NCBI GenBank assembly: GCA_023228945.1
Contig: JALOAI010000011.1
Span: 107,948 to 171,947 of the forward strand
Length of the DNA: 64,000 nucleotides
Direction: 5' to 3'
Source of the DNA: Pigmentiphaga sp.
GTDB lineage: Bacteria; Pseudomonadota; Gammaproteobacteria; Burkholderiales; Burkholderiaceae_B
Shown: in pieces, positions 26,677 to 38,698 of the stretch
How positions within the stretch are numbered: position 1 is the stretch's first letter
Layout of the letters: every line of letters starts with the position of its first letter
Program-made: the position numbers and the translations under genes
The notes under the pieces: generated by a model
What the model was told of the DNA's origin: nothing
The model's database searches: none
The model's input: the letters and a program-made list of their open reading frames with translations, nothing else

Positions 26677-27687
26677 ATGACCATCCGAGTTGCCATCAAC
26701 GGCTACGGCCGTATCGGCCGCAACATCCTGCGCGCCCACTACGAAGGCGGCAAGCAGCACGACATCCAGATCGTTGCCATCAACGACCTCGGCGACCCCA
26801 AGACCAACGCCCACCTCACCCAGTACGACACGGCGCACGGCAAGTTCCCCGGCACCGTCAGCGTCGATGGCGATCACATGGTCGTCAATGGCGATCGCAT
26901 CCGCGTGCTGGCCAATCGCAACCCGGCCGAACTGCCGTGGGGCGAACTCGGCGTCGACGTCGTGCTCGAGTGCACCGGCTTCTTCACCACCAAGGAAAAA
27001 GCCTCGGCCCATCTCCGCGGCGGCGCCAAGAAGGTGATCATCTCCGCTCCGGGCGGCAAGGATGTCGACGCCACCGTGGTGTACGGCGTGAACCACGACG
27101 TGCTCAAGGCCGAGCACACCGTGATCTCCAATGCCTCCTGCACCACCAACTGCCTGGCGCCGCTGGTCCAGCCGCTGCACGACACAATCGGCGTGGTCTC
27201 CGGCCTCATGACCACCGTACATGCCTACACCAACGACCAGGTGCTCACCGACGTCTACCACGAAGACCTGCGCCGTGCGCGCTCGGCCACGCAAAGCATG
27301 ATCCCCACCAAAACCGGCGCCGCCGCCGCTGTGGGTCTGGTGCTGCCCGAGCTCAATGGCAAGCTCGACGGCTACGCCATCCGCGTCCCGACCATCAACG
27401 TGTCGCTGGTGGATCTGTCCTTCATCGCCGCGCGCGACACCTCTGTTGAAGAAGTCGACCGTATTCTGCGCGAAGCCGCCGATGGCCGCCTCAAGGGCAT
27501 TCTGGCCTTCAACACCGAGCCGCTGGTGTCGATCGACTTCAACCACAACGCCGCTTCCAGCACCTACGACGCCACGCTGACCAAGGTCAACGGCCGGCTG
27601 GTCAAGGTGTCGAGCTGGTACGACAACGAGTGGGGCTTCTCCAACCGCATGCTCGACACCACGGTCGCCCTCATGGCCGCCAAGTAA
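26677..27687 (+). CDS. gap: type I glyceraldehyde-3-phosphate dehydrogenase
   Basis: This 336-aa NAD-dependent enzyme of glycolysis and gluconeogenesis has an N-terminal Rossmann motif (INGYGRIGRNILR) and catalytic Cys C155 in SNASCTTNCLAPL. The His-containing TTVHAYTNDQ and the C-terminal SWYDNEWGFSNRM are also present. GAGGAG precedes ATG 26677 at normal spacing. It is followed by pgk after 13 nt, so the two are cotranscribed. Confidence 0.97.
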   Translation: MTIRVAINGYGRIGRNILRAHYEGGKQHDIQIVAINDLGDPKTNAHLTQYDTAHGKFPGTVSVDGDHMVVNGDRIRVLANRNPAELPWGELGVDVVLECTGFFTTKEKASAHLRGGAKKVIISAPGGKDVDATVVYGVNHDVLKAEHTVISNASCTTNCLAPLVQPLHDTIGVVSGLMTTVHAYTNDQVLTDVYHEDLRRARSATQSMIPTKTGAAAAVGLVLPELNGKLDGYAIRVPTINVSLVDLSFIAARDTSVEEVDRILREAADGRLKGILAFNTEPLVSIDFNHNAASSTYDATLTKVNGRLVKVSSWYDNEWGFSNRMLDTTVALMAAK

Positions 27688-27700
27688 TCGAGGAGAGTCC

Positions 27701-28897
27701 ATGTCCCGTATCGTCACCCTGGCCGAGCTGGCGGAGCAGGGCGCTCTCGCCGGCAAGCGCGTATTCATCCGTGCCGATCTCAACGTGCCGCAGGACGACG
27801 CTGGCCGCATTACCGAAGACACCCGCATCCGGGCCTCGGTGCCGGCCATCCGCCTCGCCCTCGAGGCCGGCGCGGCCGTCATGGTCGCGTCGCACCTGGG
27901 GCGTCCCACCGAGGGCGAGCTCACGGCCGCCGACAGCCTGGCGCCGGTCGCCGCGCGCCTGGGCGAGCTGCTCGAGCGCGAGGTGCCGCTGCGCGCCGAT
28001 TGGGTCGACGGGGTCGAGGTGGCGGCGGGGCAGGTAGTGCTTCTCGAGAACTGCCGCGTCAACGTCGGCGAGAAGGCAAACGACGAAGGCCTGTCGCGCC
28101 GCATGGCGGCGCTGTGCGACGTGTACTGCAACGACGCCTTCGGCACCGCGCATCGCGCCGAGGCCACCACCCATGGCATGGCGCGGTTTGCGCCGCGGGT
28201 GTGCGCCGGTCCGCTGCTGGCCGCCGAGCTCGACGCCCTGGGGCGCGCTCTTGAAGCCCCCGCGCGGCCGCTGGTGGCCATCGTCGGCGGGGCCAAGGTG
28301 TCCACCAAGCTCAGCATCCTGCGCGCGCTGGCGGCCAAGGTCGATCAACTCATCGTCGGCGGCGGCATCGCCAACACCTTCCTGCTGGCCGAAGGCCATC
28401 CCATCGGAAACTCGCTGGCCGAGGCCGGCCAGGTCGACGAAGCCCGGGCCATCATCGAGATGATGCGGGCGCGCGGCGCCGAAGTGCCCATCCCCACCGA
28501 CGTGGTCTGCGCCAAAACCTTCGACGCCAACGCCCAGGCAACCGTCAAGGCGGTAGCCGAGGTGGCCGGCGACGATCTGATCCTCGACATCGGGCCCGAG
28601 TCGGCCGAACGGCTGGCTGCCATCCTGCGCGGCGCCGGCACCATCGTCTGGAATGGTCCGGTCGGCGTGTTCGAGTTTCCGGCGTTTGCCCGCGGCACCG
28701 AGGTGCTGACGCATGCCATTGCCGATGCCGAGGGATTTTCGATCGCTGGCGGCGGTGATACTCTGGCGGCGATTGCCAAGTTTGGCGTTGGCGACCGCAT
28801 CGGTTACATCTCGACCGGCGGCGGCGCTTTCCTGGAGTTTCTGGAGGGCAAAGAGTTGCCGGCGGTGGCGGTGCTGCAGGCGCGCGGCGCAGCCTGA
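27701..28897 (+). CDS. pgk: phosphoglycerate kinase
   Basis: This 398-aa two-domain kinase interconverts 1,3-bisphosphoglycerate and 3-phosphoglycerate with ADP/ATP. It carries the N-terminal FIRADLNVPQDD, the basic patch SHLGRPTEG, the C-domain VAIVGGAKVSTK and IVWNGPVGVFEF, and the terminal GGGDTLAAI/STGGGAFLEFLEGK loop. AGGAGAG lies upstream of ATG 27701. It is the last gene of the operon; pyk and fba are not in the window. A hairpin 9 nt after the stop may end the transcript. Confidence 0.97.
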   Translation: MSRIVTLAELAEQGALAGKRVFIRADLNVPQDDAGRITEDTRIRASVPAIRLALEAGAAVMVASHLGRPTEGELTAADSLAPVAARLGELLEREVPLRADWVDGVEVAAGQVVLLENCRVNVGEKANDEGLSRRMAALCDVYCNDAFGTAHRAEATTHGMARFAPRVCAGPLLAAELDALGRALEAPARPLVAIVGGAKVSTKLSILRALAAKVDQLIVGGGIANTFLLAEGHPIGNSLAEAGQVDEARAIIEMMRARGAEVPIPTDVVCAKTFDANAQATVKAVAEVAGDDLILDIGPESAERLAAILRGAGTIVWNGPVGVFEFPAFARGTEVLTHAIADAEGFSIAGGGDTLAAIAKFGVGDRIGYISTGGGAFLEFLEGKELPAVAVLQARGAA

Positions 28898-28906
28898 ACC
28901 CCGGTT

Positions 28907-28929
28907 GGCTTTTGGCGGAGCGAAAAGCC
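28907..28929 (+). terminator. hairpin after pgk
   Basis: GGCTTTT (28907-28913) pairs perfectly with AAAAGCC (28923-28929) across a 9-nt loop. No T-tract follows, so termination would have to be Rho-assisted or only partial. Confidence 0.4.
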
Positions 28930-29026
28930 CTGGCCAGCCGCTCTGCAAGCACCCGAGCGCAAGGCGTGGCAACACGCCGTGGCCCCCTGGGGTAGGGCAT
29001 CACGATATGAAAACGTAATCGTCGAT

Positions 29027-29055
29027 TCTACACAGTTGTGGCAATGCGATACAAT
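29027..29055 (+). promoter_or_regulatory. candidate nuo operon promoter
   Basis: TCTACA (29027-29032), a 17-bp spacer and TACAAT (29050-29055) in the 259-bp pgk-nuoA gap. The predicted transcription start near 29062 falls at the foot of a large hairpin, leaving a leader of about 95 nt before nuoA. Confidence 0.5.
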
Positions 29056-29058
29056 ACC

Positions 29059-29096
29059 GGGTGATCCCTAGCCGGCCTTTCGTGGCCGGATCACCC
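29059..29096 (+). other. 5' leader hairpin of the nuo transcript
   Basis: GGGTGAT (29059-29065) pairs with ATCACCC (29090-29096), and inside it CCGGCC (29072-29077) pairs with GGCCGG (29084-29089) around a 6-nt loop. There is a one-sided internal loop at 29066-29071. The structure begins where the predicted promoter would start transcription. It could stabilise the long nuo mRNA or regulate it. Confidence 0.5.
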
Positions 29097-29156
29097 TCAA
29101 ACGTGGCGCATGTTTCCGGGTTTACCCGCATGCGAACGGCTTTACGAGGTTCTCCC

Positions 29157-29516
29157 ATGGTTGTCGATTCCTATCTGCCCGTCCTGATCTTCATCGTGGT
29201 CGGGATTTTGCTTGGCGCCTTGCTGTTTACCCTGGGTTCGGTGCTCGGTCCTCGCAATCCCACCGAAGCCAAGCTCACACCCTACGAATGCGGCTTCGAT
29301 GCGTTCGAAGACGCGCGCATAAAGTTCGACGTTCGCTATTACCTCATCGCCATCCTGTTCATTCTGTTCGATCTCGAAATCGCCTTTCTCTTTCCGTGGG
29401 CCATGGCCAATGCGCAAGTCGGCCTGCTGGGCTTCTGGACGGCCATGGTGTTCCTGGCGGTCCTGGTGGTGGGTTTCATCTACGAATGGAAAAAAGGCGC
29501 CCTCGATTGGGAGTAA
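29157..29516 (+). CDS. nuoA: NADH-quinone oxidoreductase subunit A
   Basis: This 119-aa small membrane subunit of complex I has three transmembrane helices. It carries the conserved loop KLTPYECGFDAFEDARIKFDVRYY, split by the known Cys of the first matrix-side loop, and ends WKKGALDWE as in family members. ATG 29157 is preceded by GAGG; the frame opens 32 codons earlier in the structured leader. It is the first gene of a complete nuoA-N operon. Confidence 0.96.
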   Translation: MVVDSYLPVLIFIVVGILLGALLFTLGSVLGPRNPTEAKLTPYECGFDAFEDARIKFDVRYYLIAILFILFDLEIAFLFPWAMANAQVGLLGFWTAMVFLAVLVVGFIYEWKKGALDWE

Positions 29517-29569
29517 GGCGCGCCAGGGCCGGTGTTGCCGGCCCGTCGTCCTGATTATCGGAAAATATC

Positions 29570-30049
29570 ATGGCTATCGAAGGACTCCTCAAGCAAGGTT
29601 TCGTCACCACCAGCGCCGACGCGGTCATCAATTGGGCGCGTACCGGCTCGCTGTGGCCCATGACGTTCGGCCTGGCCTGCTGTGCGGTCGAAATGATGCA
29701 CGCCGGCATGGCGCGCTACGATCTCGACCAATTCGGCATCATCTTCCGCCCCAGCCCGCGTCAGTCCGACGTCATGATCGTCGCCGGCACGCTGTGCAAC
29801 AAAATGGCGCCGGCCCTGCGCCGCGTGTACGACCAGATGGCCGAGCCGCGCTGGGTGGTGTCGATGGGCTCCTGTGCCAATGGTGGCGGTTATTACCATT
29901 ATTCCTACTCGGTGGTGCGCGGCTGCGATCGCATCGTGCCGGTCGATATCTACGTCCCTGGCTGCCCGCCCACGGCCGAGGCCCTCATGTACGGCTTGCT
30001 GCAGTTGCAAAACAAGATCCGGCGTACCAACACCATTGCGCGCGCCTGA
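29570..30049 (+). CDS. nuoB: NADH-quinone oxidoreductase subunit B
   Basis: This 159-aa connecting-module subunit (PSST homologue) holds iron-sulfur cluster N2, the last one before quinone. The four ligands are visible: the adjacent pair C37-C38 (GLACCAVEM), C102 (GSCANGGGYY) and C132 (VPGCPPTAEAL). The length is normal for this short form of the subunit. Confidence 0.97.
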   Translation: MAIEGLLKQGFVTTSADAVINWARTGSLWPMTFGLACCAVEMMHAGMARYDLDQFGIIFRPSPRQSDVMIVAGTLCNKMAPALRRVYDQMAEPRWVVSMGSCANGGGYYHYSYSVVRGCDRIVPVDIYVPGCPPTAEALMYGLLQLQNKIRRTNTIARA

Positions 30050-30095
30050 ACCGGCGCCCATTCGGTAATTTTCGGCCTCATTCGGCAGAATCCGC

Positions 30096-30689
30096 ATGAC
30101 CCAACTCGAAACTTTGCAGCAACGTCTCCGCAGCGCCCTTGGCGAAGGCATCGACCTCACCCAGGCGCTGGGCGAAGTCACCCTGGTCGTGCCGGTCGAG
30201 CGCTACCTGGCGGTATGCCAGCAGTTGCGTGATCATCCCGACCTGCGCTTCGAGATCGCCATCGACCTCGCCGGCGTCGACTACTCGGCCTACGGCAACG
30301 AGCCGTGGCAGGGCCGGCGCTTCGCGGTCGTCCTGCATTTGCTCTCGGTCACCCACAACTGGCGCCTGCGCGTGCGCTGCTTCGCGCCCGACGACGCCTT
30401 TCCCGTGGTCCCCAGTCTGGTCGACACCTGGCCCAGCGTCAATTGGTTCGAACGCGAGGCCTTCGACCTCTACGGCATCCTCTTCGAAGGCCATCCCGAC
30501 CTCCGCCGCATCCTCACCGACTATGGCTTCATCGGTCATCCCTTCCGCAAGGATTTTCCCATCTCGGGCAACGTCGAAATGCGCTACGACGCCAAACAGC
30601 AGCGTGTGATCTACCAGCCGGTCACCATCGAGCCGCGCGAGATCACGCCGCGCATCATCCGCGAAGACAGCTACGGGACGGGGCACTGA
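30096..30689 (+). CDS. nuoC: NADH-quinone oxidoreductase subunit C
   Basis: This 197-aa 30-kDa subunit of the peripheral arm binds next to NuoD. It has the signature WFEREAFDLYGILFEGHPDLRRIL split over residues 125-150, followed by DYGFIGHPFRKDFP. It is a separate gene, not fused to nuoD as in E. coli; the next gene starts 2 nt later. Confidence 0.96.
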   Translation: MTQLETLQQRLRSALGEGIDLTQALGEVTLVVPVERYLAVCQQLRDHPDLRFEIAIDLAGVDYSAYGNEPWQGRRFAVVLHLLSVTHNWRLRVRCFAPDDAFPVVPSLVDTWPSVNWFEREAFDLYGILFEGHPDLRRILTDYGFIGHPFRKDFPISGNVEMRYDAKQQRVIYQPVTIEPREITPRIIREDSYGTGH

Positions 30690-30691
30690 CC

Positions 30692-31954
<1,263 letters not shown>

Positions 31955-31978
31955 CACCGGAACACTCCAGGAATCGAC

Positions 31979-32472
31979 ATGACGTTGTTGTCTGAACAGG
32001 CATACCGCAAGATCGACCGCGAACTCACCAAGTTCCCGGCCGAGCAGCGCCTGTCCGCCACCATGGCGGCCCTTGCCATCGCCCAGGACGAGAAGGGCTG
32101 GCTGTCGACCGAAATCATCGAGGACATCGCCAACTACCTTGGCGTGCCGCCCATCGCGGTGCAGGAAGTAGCGACGTTCTACAACATGTTCGACGTCAAG
32201 CCGGCCGGCCGCTTCAAGATCACGGTTTGCACCAACTTGCCCTGTGCCTTGCGCGATGGCGAGAAGGCCGCCGACCATCTCAAGCGCAAGCTGGGCATCG
32301 AGTTTCGTGAAACCACGCCCGACGGCCTGTTCACCCTGGCCGAGGGCGAGTGCATGGGCGCCTGCGGCGATGCCCCGGTGCTGCTGGTCAATAACAAGCG
32401 CATGTGCCTGCAAATGTCCGACGAGCGGCTGGATACCCTGATCGACGAACTCAAGAGCCAGGGAGAATCCGC

Positions 32473-32476
<4 letters not shown>
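31979..32476 (+). CDS. nuoE: NADH-quinone oxidoreductase subunit E
   Basis: This 165-aa 24-kDa subunit of the NADH-oxidising module carries 2Fe-2S cluster N1a. The ligands are C84 and C89 (CTNLPC) and C125 and C129 (GECMGACG). Its thioredoxin-like C-terminal fold is preceded by a helical domain. The stop overlaps nuoF by 4 nt (ATGA). Confidence 0.96.
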
Positions 32477-33788
<1,312 letters not shown>

Positions 33789-33789
<1 letters not shown>

Positions 33790-36113
33790 TGGTTGAACTT
33801 ACCGTCGACGGCAAGTCGGTCGAGGTGCCGGAAGGCAGCATGGTCATGCATGCCGCCAACGAGCTCGGCATCTATATCCCGCACTTCTGCTATCACAAAA
33901 AGTTGTCGATCGCGGCCAATTGCCGCATGTGCCTGGTCGAGGTCGAGAAGGCGCCCAAGGCGCTGCCGGCCTGCGCCACTCCGGTCACCAAGGGCATGGT
34001 GGTGCATACCGCCTCCGAGAAAGCCGTGGCGGCGCAAAAGAGCGTGATGGAGTTCCTGCTCATCAACCATCCGCTCGATTGCCCCATCTGCGACCAGGGC
34101 GGCGAATGCCAGCTCCAGGACCTCGCCGTGGGCTATGGCGCATCGGCTTCGCGCTACCAGGAAGAAAAACGCGTCGTGTTCCACAAGAACCTCGGCCCGC
34201 TGGTGTCGGCCGAAGAAATGACGCGCTGCATCCACTGCACCCGCTGCGTGCGCTTTGGCCAGGAAATCGGCGGCGTCATGGAGCTGGGCATGCTCCATCG
34301 CGGCGAGCACGCCGAGATCACCGCCTTCGTCGGCCGTGCCGTCGAGTCCGAACTCTCGGGCAACATGATCGACATCTGTCCGGTGGGCGCGCTCACGTCC
34401 AAGCCGTTCCGCTACCAGGCCCGTACCTGGGAACTGGCCCGCCGCCGGTCGGTGAGCCCGCACGACAGCCTGGGCGCCAACCTGGTGATCCAGGTCAAGG
34501 GCAACGAGGTCGTCCGCGTGGTGCCCTACGAAAACGAAGCCGTCAACGAATGCTGGATCAGCGACCGCGACCGTTTCTCGTACGAAGGCCTGAACAGCGA
34601 GGATCGCCTGGCCGCGCCCATGGTGCGCAATGCCGACGGCTCCTGGCGCGAGGTCGAGTGGGCCGAGGCCCTGCAGGCCGTGGCCGAAGGCCTGGGCAAG
34701 GTGCGCGAAAGCTTTGGCGCCGGCCAGATCGGCGCGCTGGCGGCGCCCCACGCCACCACCGAAGAGTTCGCGCTGCTGGCCCGCCTCATGCGCGCCCTGG
34801 GCTCCGACAACGTCGACTTCCGGCTGCGCCAAACCGATGCCGCCTGGGACGCCGCCCGCACCGGCGCGCCATGGCTGGGTATGCCGGTCGATCAAATCGC
34901 CGCGCTCGATCGCGTGCTGCTGGTGGGCGCCTTTGCGCGTGCCGATCAGCCGCTGCTCACGCAGCGCCTGCGTCAGGCCGCCAAAACCGGTACCCGCGTG
35001 ATGTCGCTGGATACCGCGGCCGACGATCTCCTGCTGCCGCTCGCGGCCCGCCTCACCGTGAAGCCCAGCGCCCTGGCCAGCGCCCTTGCCGAAGTGCTGG
35101 TGGCCGTGCTGCAAGCCAAGGGCGAGACCGTGCCCGGCGCCCTGGCGCAGGTCCAGCCGGGCGCCGAAGCCCAGGCGCTGGCGGCTGCGCTCGCCGGCGG
35201 CGAGCGCATCGCCATCTGGCTGGGCAGCCTGGCCCAGCGCTCGCCACAGGCCAGCGCGATTGCCGCCAATGCCCAGGCGCTGGCGCAAGCCTGCGGCGCC
35301 AGTGTCGGTTTCTGGGTCGACGGCGGCAATGCCGTCGGCGGCTACCTCGCCGGCGCCGTGCCCGAGCGCGGCGGCAAGACCGCCGCCGCCATGCTCGAGA
35401 ACCCGCTCAAGGCCTATGTCGTACTGCACGCCGAGCCGCTCCTCGATTGCAACGACGGCGCCGCCGCCGTCGCCACGCTGCGGGATGCGCCATTCAGCGT
35501 CGCGCTGACCGCCTATCGTTCGGCGGCCGAGGGTTGGGCCGACGTCATGCTGCCGGTCACGCCATTCACCGAAACCTCGGGCACATTCGTCAACCTGGCC
35601 GGCGTGGCGCAAAGCTTCAAGGGCACGGTCGCGCCCTATGGCGACGCCCGCCCGGCCTGGAAAGTCCTGCGTGTGCTGGGCAACGTGCTGCACCTCGAAG
35701 GCTTCGACGATGAAAGCTCCGAGTCGGTGCGCGACGCCGTTCTGGTGAATGTCGCCGATCGCTTGTCCAACCGCATCCAGGGCGAAGCGTCGGCCCCCGC
35801 CGCCGCCACCGAACTGGAGCGCGTGACCGATCTGCCGATCTATTTCAGCGATGCCATCGCCCGGCGTTCGCCACCGCTGCGGGCCGCGCCGGCCTCGCGG
35901 GCGCCCCAGGCGCGAATCCACCCGCAAACCCTCGAAAGCCTGGGCCTGGCCAATGGCGCGCACGTGCGTGCACGCAGCGCCTCGGGCAGCGCCGAGCTGG
36001 CGGTGGTGGCCGACCCCGGCGCCGCGCCGGGCACGGTGCGCATCGCCGCCGGTCATCTCGACACCGCCGCGCTGGGCGGCGCCTTCGAATCCCTGACTCT
36101 GGAGCAGTTGTGA
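33789..36113 (+). CDS. nuoG: NADH-quinone oxidoreductase subunit G
   Basis: This 774-aa 75-kDa subunit has an N-terminal ferredoxin domain for N1b (HFCYHKKLSIAANCRMC, then CATP). A His/Cys motif for N5 and N4 ligands follows (CPICDQGGECQLQD, CIHCTRCVRFGQE, MIDICPVGALTSKPF). The large C-terminal domain is molybdopterin-oxidoreductase-like. Around residues 215-235 I see no Cys cluster (ARTWELARRRSVSP), so the extra cluster N7 of the E. coli enzyme appears absent. The C-terminal part after residue 400 is Ala-rich and less conserved, as is usual. Confidence 0.96.
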
Positions 36114-37183
36114 TGCTCGACGCTTTCCAGCAATTCGGTCAATCGCTGCTCGGGCCCTACATTTGGCCCGTGGTCTGGATTCTTCTGGGCATCGTCTGCA
36201 TCCTGGTGCCGCTGATCCTGTCGGTGGCCTATCTCACCTACTGGGAGCGCAAGCTGATCGGCGCCATGCACCAGCGCAAGGGGCCCAACCGCGTCGGTCC
36301 GCTCGGCCTGCTGCAGGCCTTCGCCGACGTGCTCAAGCTGCTGCTCAAAGAGGTGATCACGCCGGCCCAGGCCAACAAGGTGCTGTACATCGTGGCACCG
36401 ATGGTGGTGCTGATGCCGGCCTTCGCCGCCTGGGCGGTGATTCCCTTCGGCCCCGAGCTGGTGCTGGCCAACGTCAACGCCGGCCTGCTCTACATCATGG
36501 CCATCACCTCGGTTGGGGTGTACGGCGTGATCGTCGCCGGTTGGGCGTCCAACTCCAAGTACGCCTTCCTGGGCGCGCTGCGGGCTTCGGCGCAGATGGT
36601 GTCCTACGAGCTGTCCATCGGGTTCATCCTGGTGGCGGTGCTGCTGGTGTCGGGCAGCCTCAATATGTCCGAGATCGTGCATGTCCAGCTGCGCGGCACG
36701 TTTGCCGACATGGGCATCAACTTCCTGTCCTGGAACTGGCTGCCGCTGCTGCCGCTGTTCGTGATCTACGTCATTTCGGCGGTGGCCGAAACCAACCGCC
36801 ACCCCTTCGACGTGGTCGAAGGCGAATCCGAGATCGTCGCCGGCCACATGGTCGAGTACTCCGGCATGGGCTTCGCGCTGTTCTTCCTGGCCGAATACGC
36901 CAACATGATCCTGCTGTCGGCCCTGGCCGCGATCATGTTCCTCGGCGGCTGGGCTTCGCCGCTGGGCTTCGCGCCCTTCACCTGGGTGCCGGGCTGGCTC
37001 TGGCTGTTCCTCAAAACCCTGTTCGTGGTGTCGCTGTTCATCTGGTTCCGGGCCTCGTTCCCGCGCTATCGCTACGATCAGATCATGCGCCTGGGCTGGA
37101 AGATCTTCATCCCGCTCACCCTGGTCTGGCTGATCGTCCTCGCGATCTGGATGCAGACGCCGTTCAACATCTGGGCCCCCTGA
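36113..37183 (+). CDS. nuoH: NADH-quinone oxidoreductase subunit H
   Basis: This 356-aa membrane subunit links the peripheral and membrane arms and forms part of the quinone tunnel. It has eight or so transmembrane helices, with AYLTYWERKLIGAMHQRKGPNRVG and the conserved acidic loop AETNRHPFDVVEGESEIVAGH, each longer than shown here. The ATG at 36113 overlaps the nuoG stop by one base (TGATG). An in-frame GTG directly before it is less likely to be the start. Confidence 0.96.
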   Translation: MLDAFQQFGQSLLGPYIWPVVWILLGIVCILVPLILSVAYLTYWERKLIGAMHQRKGPNRVGPLGLLQAFADVLKLLLKEVITPAQANKVLYIVAPMVVLMPAFAAWAVIPFGPELVLANVNAGLLYIMAITSVGVYGVIVAGWASNSKYAFLGALRASAQMVSYELSIGFILVAVLLVSGSLNMSEIVHVQLRGTFADMGINFLSWNWLPLLPLFVIYVISAVAETNRHPFDVVEGESEIVAGHMVEYSGMGFALFFLAEYANMILLSALAAIMFLGGWASPLGFAPFTWVPGWLWLFLKTLFVVSLFIWFRASFPRYRYDQIMRLGWKIFIPLTLVWLIVLAIWMQTPFNIWAP

Positions 37184-37218
37184 GGGCGGTCCAGGTCGTT
37201 TCGCAGGAAGAAATCATC

Positions 37219-37710
37219 ATGTCGACTGCAATCAAGGACTTTTTCGGCAGCCTGATGCTGACCGAATTGCTGAAAGGCATGCGGCTGACGGGCAAGTACC
37301 TGTTCGCGCGCAAGGTCACCCAGCACTATCCCGAAGAAAAAACGCCGATGTCGCCGCGTTTTCGCGGCCTGCATGCGCTGCGCCGCTACCCCAACGGCGA
37401 AGAGCGCTGCATCGCCTGCAAGCTGTGCGAGGCGGTCTGTCCGGCGCTGGCGATCACCATCGAATCCGACGTGCGCGATGACGGCACCCGGCGCACCACG
37501 CGCTACGACATCGACCTCACCAAGTGCATCTTCTGCGGCTTCTGCGAAGAAAGCTGCCCGGTGGATTCGATCGTCGAGACCCATATCCACGAGTACCACG
37601 GCGAGAAGCGCGGCGATCTCTACTTCACCAAAGAGATGCTGCTGGCGGTGGGCGATCGCTACGAAGCCGAGATCGCCCAGAGCCGCGCCGAGGATGCCCG
37701 CTACCGCTGA
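37219..37710 (+). CDS. nuoI: NADH-quinone oxidoreductase subunit I
   Basis: This 163-aa 23-kDa ferredoxin-like subunit carries two 4Fe-4S clusters (N6a and N6b). The two motifs are CIACKLCEAVCP (C64, C67, C70, C74) and CIFCGFCEESCP (C103, C106, C109, C113). The amphipathic N-terminus lies on the membrane. ATG 37219 comes 35 nt after nuoH; the long upstream open frame is a shadow of nuoH. Confidence 0.97.
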   Translation: MSTAIKDFFGSLMLTELLKGMRLTGKYLFARKVTQHYPEEKTPMSPRFRGLHALRRYPNGEERCIACKLCEAVCPALAITIESDVRDDGTRRTTRYDIDLTKCIFCGFCEESCPVDSIVETHIHEYHGEKRGDLYFTKEMLLAVGDRYEAEIAQSRAEDARYR

Positions 37711-37728
37711 GCCGCAAAAGCCAAAACC

Positions 37729-38376
37729 ATGACAGTTACCACCCTCCTGTTTTATGTGTTCGCCGCGATCCTCGTGGTGGCGGCGTTCCGCACGGTGACG
37801 GCGCGCAGCCCGGTCACGGCCGCGATGCACCTCATTCTTTCGTTCTTCACGGCCTCGATGCTGTGGATGCTGATCCACACCGAGTTCCTGGCATTGCTGC
37901 TGGTACTGGTGTACGTGGGCGCGGTGATGGTGCTGTTCCTGTTCGTGGTGATGATGCTCGACATCAACATCGAACGACTGCGCGTCGGCTCGCGGGCCTA
38001 CCTGCCCATGGGGCTGGTCATCGCCGCCATCATGGTGGCCGAGGCGGCCTTCGTGCTGACCCGCACCTGGTGGGATCCGAGCCGGCCCCTGCCCACGCCG
38101 GCGCCCGGCTATAACAACACCGAATCCATCGGCGTGGCGATGTATACCGACTACATCTATGCCATCGAGATCAGCGCCGTGTTGTTGCTGGTCGGCATGG
38201 TGGCCGCCATCTCCCTCACGCTGCGCCGCCGCACCGACGTCAAGCGCAACAGCCCGAGCGAGCAGCTCAAGGTCCGGCCCGAAGATCGCCTGCAGTTGCT
38301 GAAGATGCCGGCGCAGGCCTCGGCCCGCCGCTCGGCCGAATCCGCCAATCCCGCTTCTTCCGGAGACCAGGCATGA
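37729..38376 (+). CDS. nuoJ: NADH-quinone oxidoreductase subunit J
   Basis: This 215-aa membrane subunit has five transmembrane helices, including the kinked third helix region LLLVLVYVGAVMVLFLFVVM that takes part in coupling. The last 40 residues are a polar tail (RRRTDVKRNSPSEQLKVRPE onward), longer than in E. coli (184 aa) but common in Betaproteobacteria. It overlaps nuoK by 4 nt (ATGA). Confidence 0.95.
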   Translation: MTVTTLLFYVFAAILVVAAFRTVTARSPVTAAMHLILSFFTASMLWMLIHTEFLALLLVLVYVGAVMVLFLFVVMMLDINIERLRVGSRAYLPMGLVIAAIMVAEAAFVLTRTWWDPSRPLPTPAPGYNNTESIGVAMYTDYIYAIEISAVLLLVGMVAAISLTLRRRTDVKRNSPSEQLKVRPEDRLQLLKMPAQASARRSAESANPASSGDQA

Positions 38377-38681
38377 CCCTCACCTTGGCCCATTATCTGG
38401 TGCTGGGCGCCATCCTGTTCGCGCTCGGCGTGTTCGGCATGTTCTGGAACCGCCGCAATCTCATCATCCTGCTGATGTGCATCGAGATGGTGCTGCTGTC
38501 GGTCAACATGAACTTCGTTGCCTTCTCGGCGTGGAGCGGAGACGTCGCCGGCCAGGTGTTCGTGTTCTTCATCCTCACCGTGGCGGCGGCCGAGGCCGCC
38601 ATCGGCCTGGCCATCCTGGTGCTGCTGTTCCGTAACCTGCACACCATCAATGTAGACGAACTCGACCAGCTCAAAGGCTGA
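38373..38681 (+). CDS. nuoK: NADH-quinone oxidoreductase subunit K
   Basis: This 102-aa three-helix membrane subunit, an MrpC homologue, has the conserved proton-channel glutamates in MCIEMVLLSVNMNFV and VAAAEAAIGLAILV. Its size is exactly typical. It starts inside the nuoJ stop codon and is followed by nuoL after 17 nt. Confidence 0.97.
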   Translation: MTLTLAHYLVLGAILFALGVFGMFWNRRNLIILLMCIEMVLLSVNMNFVAFSAWSGDVAGQVFVFFILTVAAAEAAIGLAILVLLFRNLHTINVDELDQLKG

Positions 38682-38698
38682 CCGGCGGACACGATCCT

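Noticed and set aside
28898..29156. Possible tRNA or secG remnant between pgk and nuoA
   Set aside because: No GTTCGAATC-type T-arm, acceptor pairing or secG-like hydrophobic frame can be found; only a promoter and hairpins are supported.
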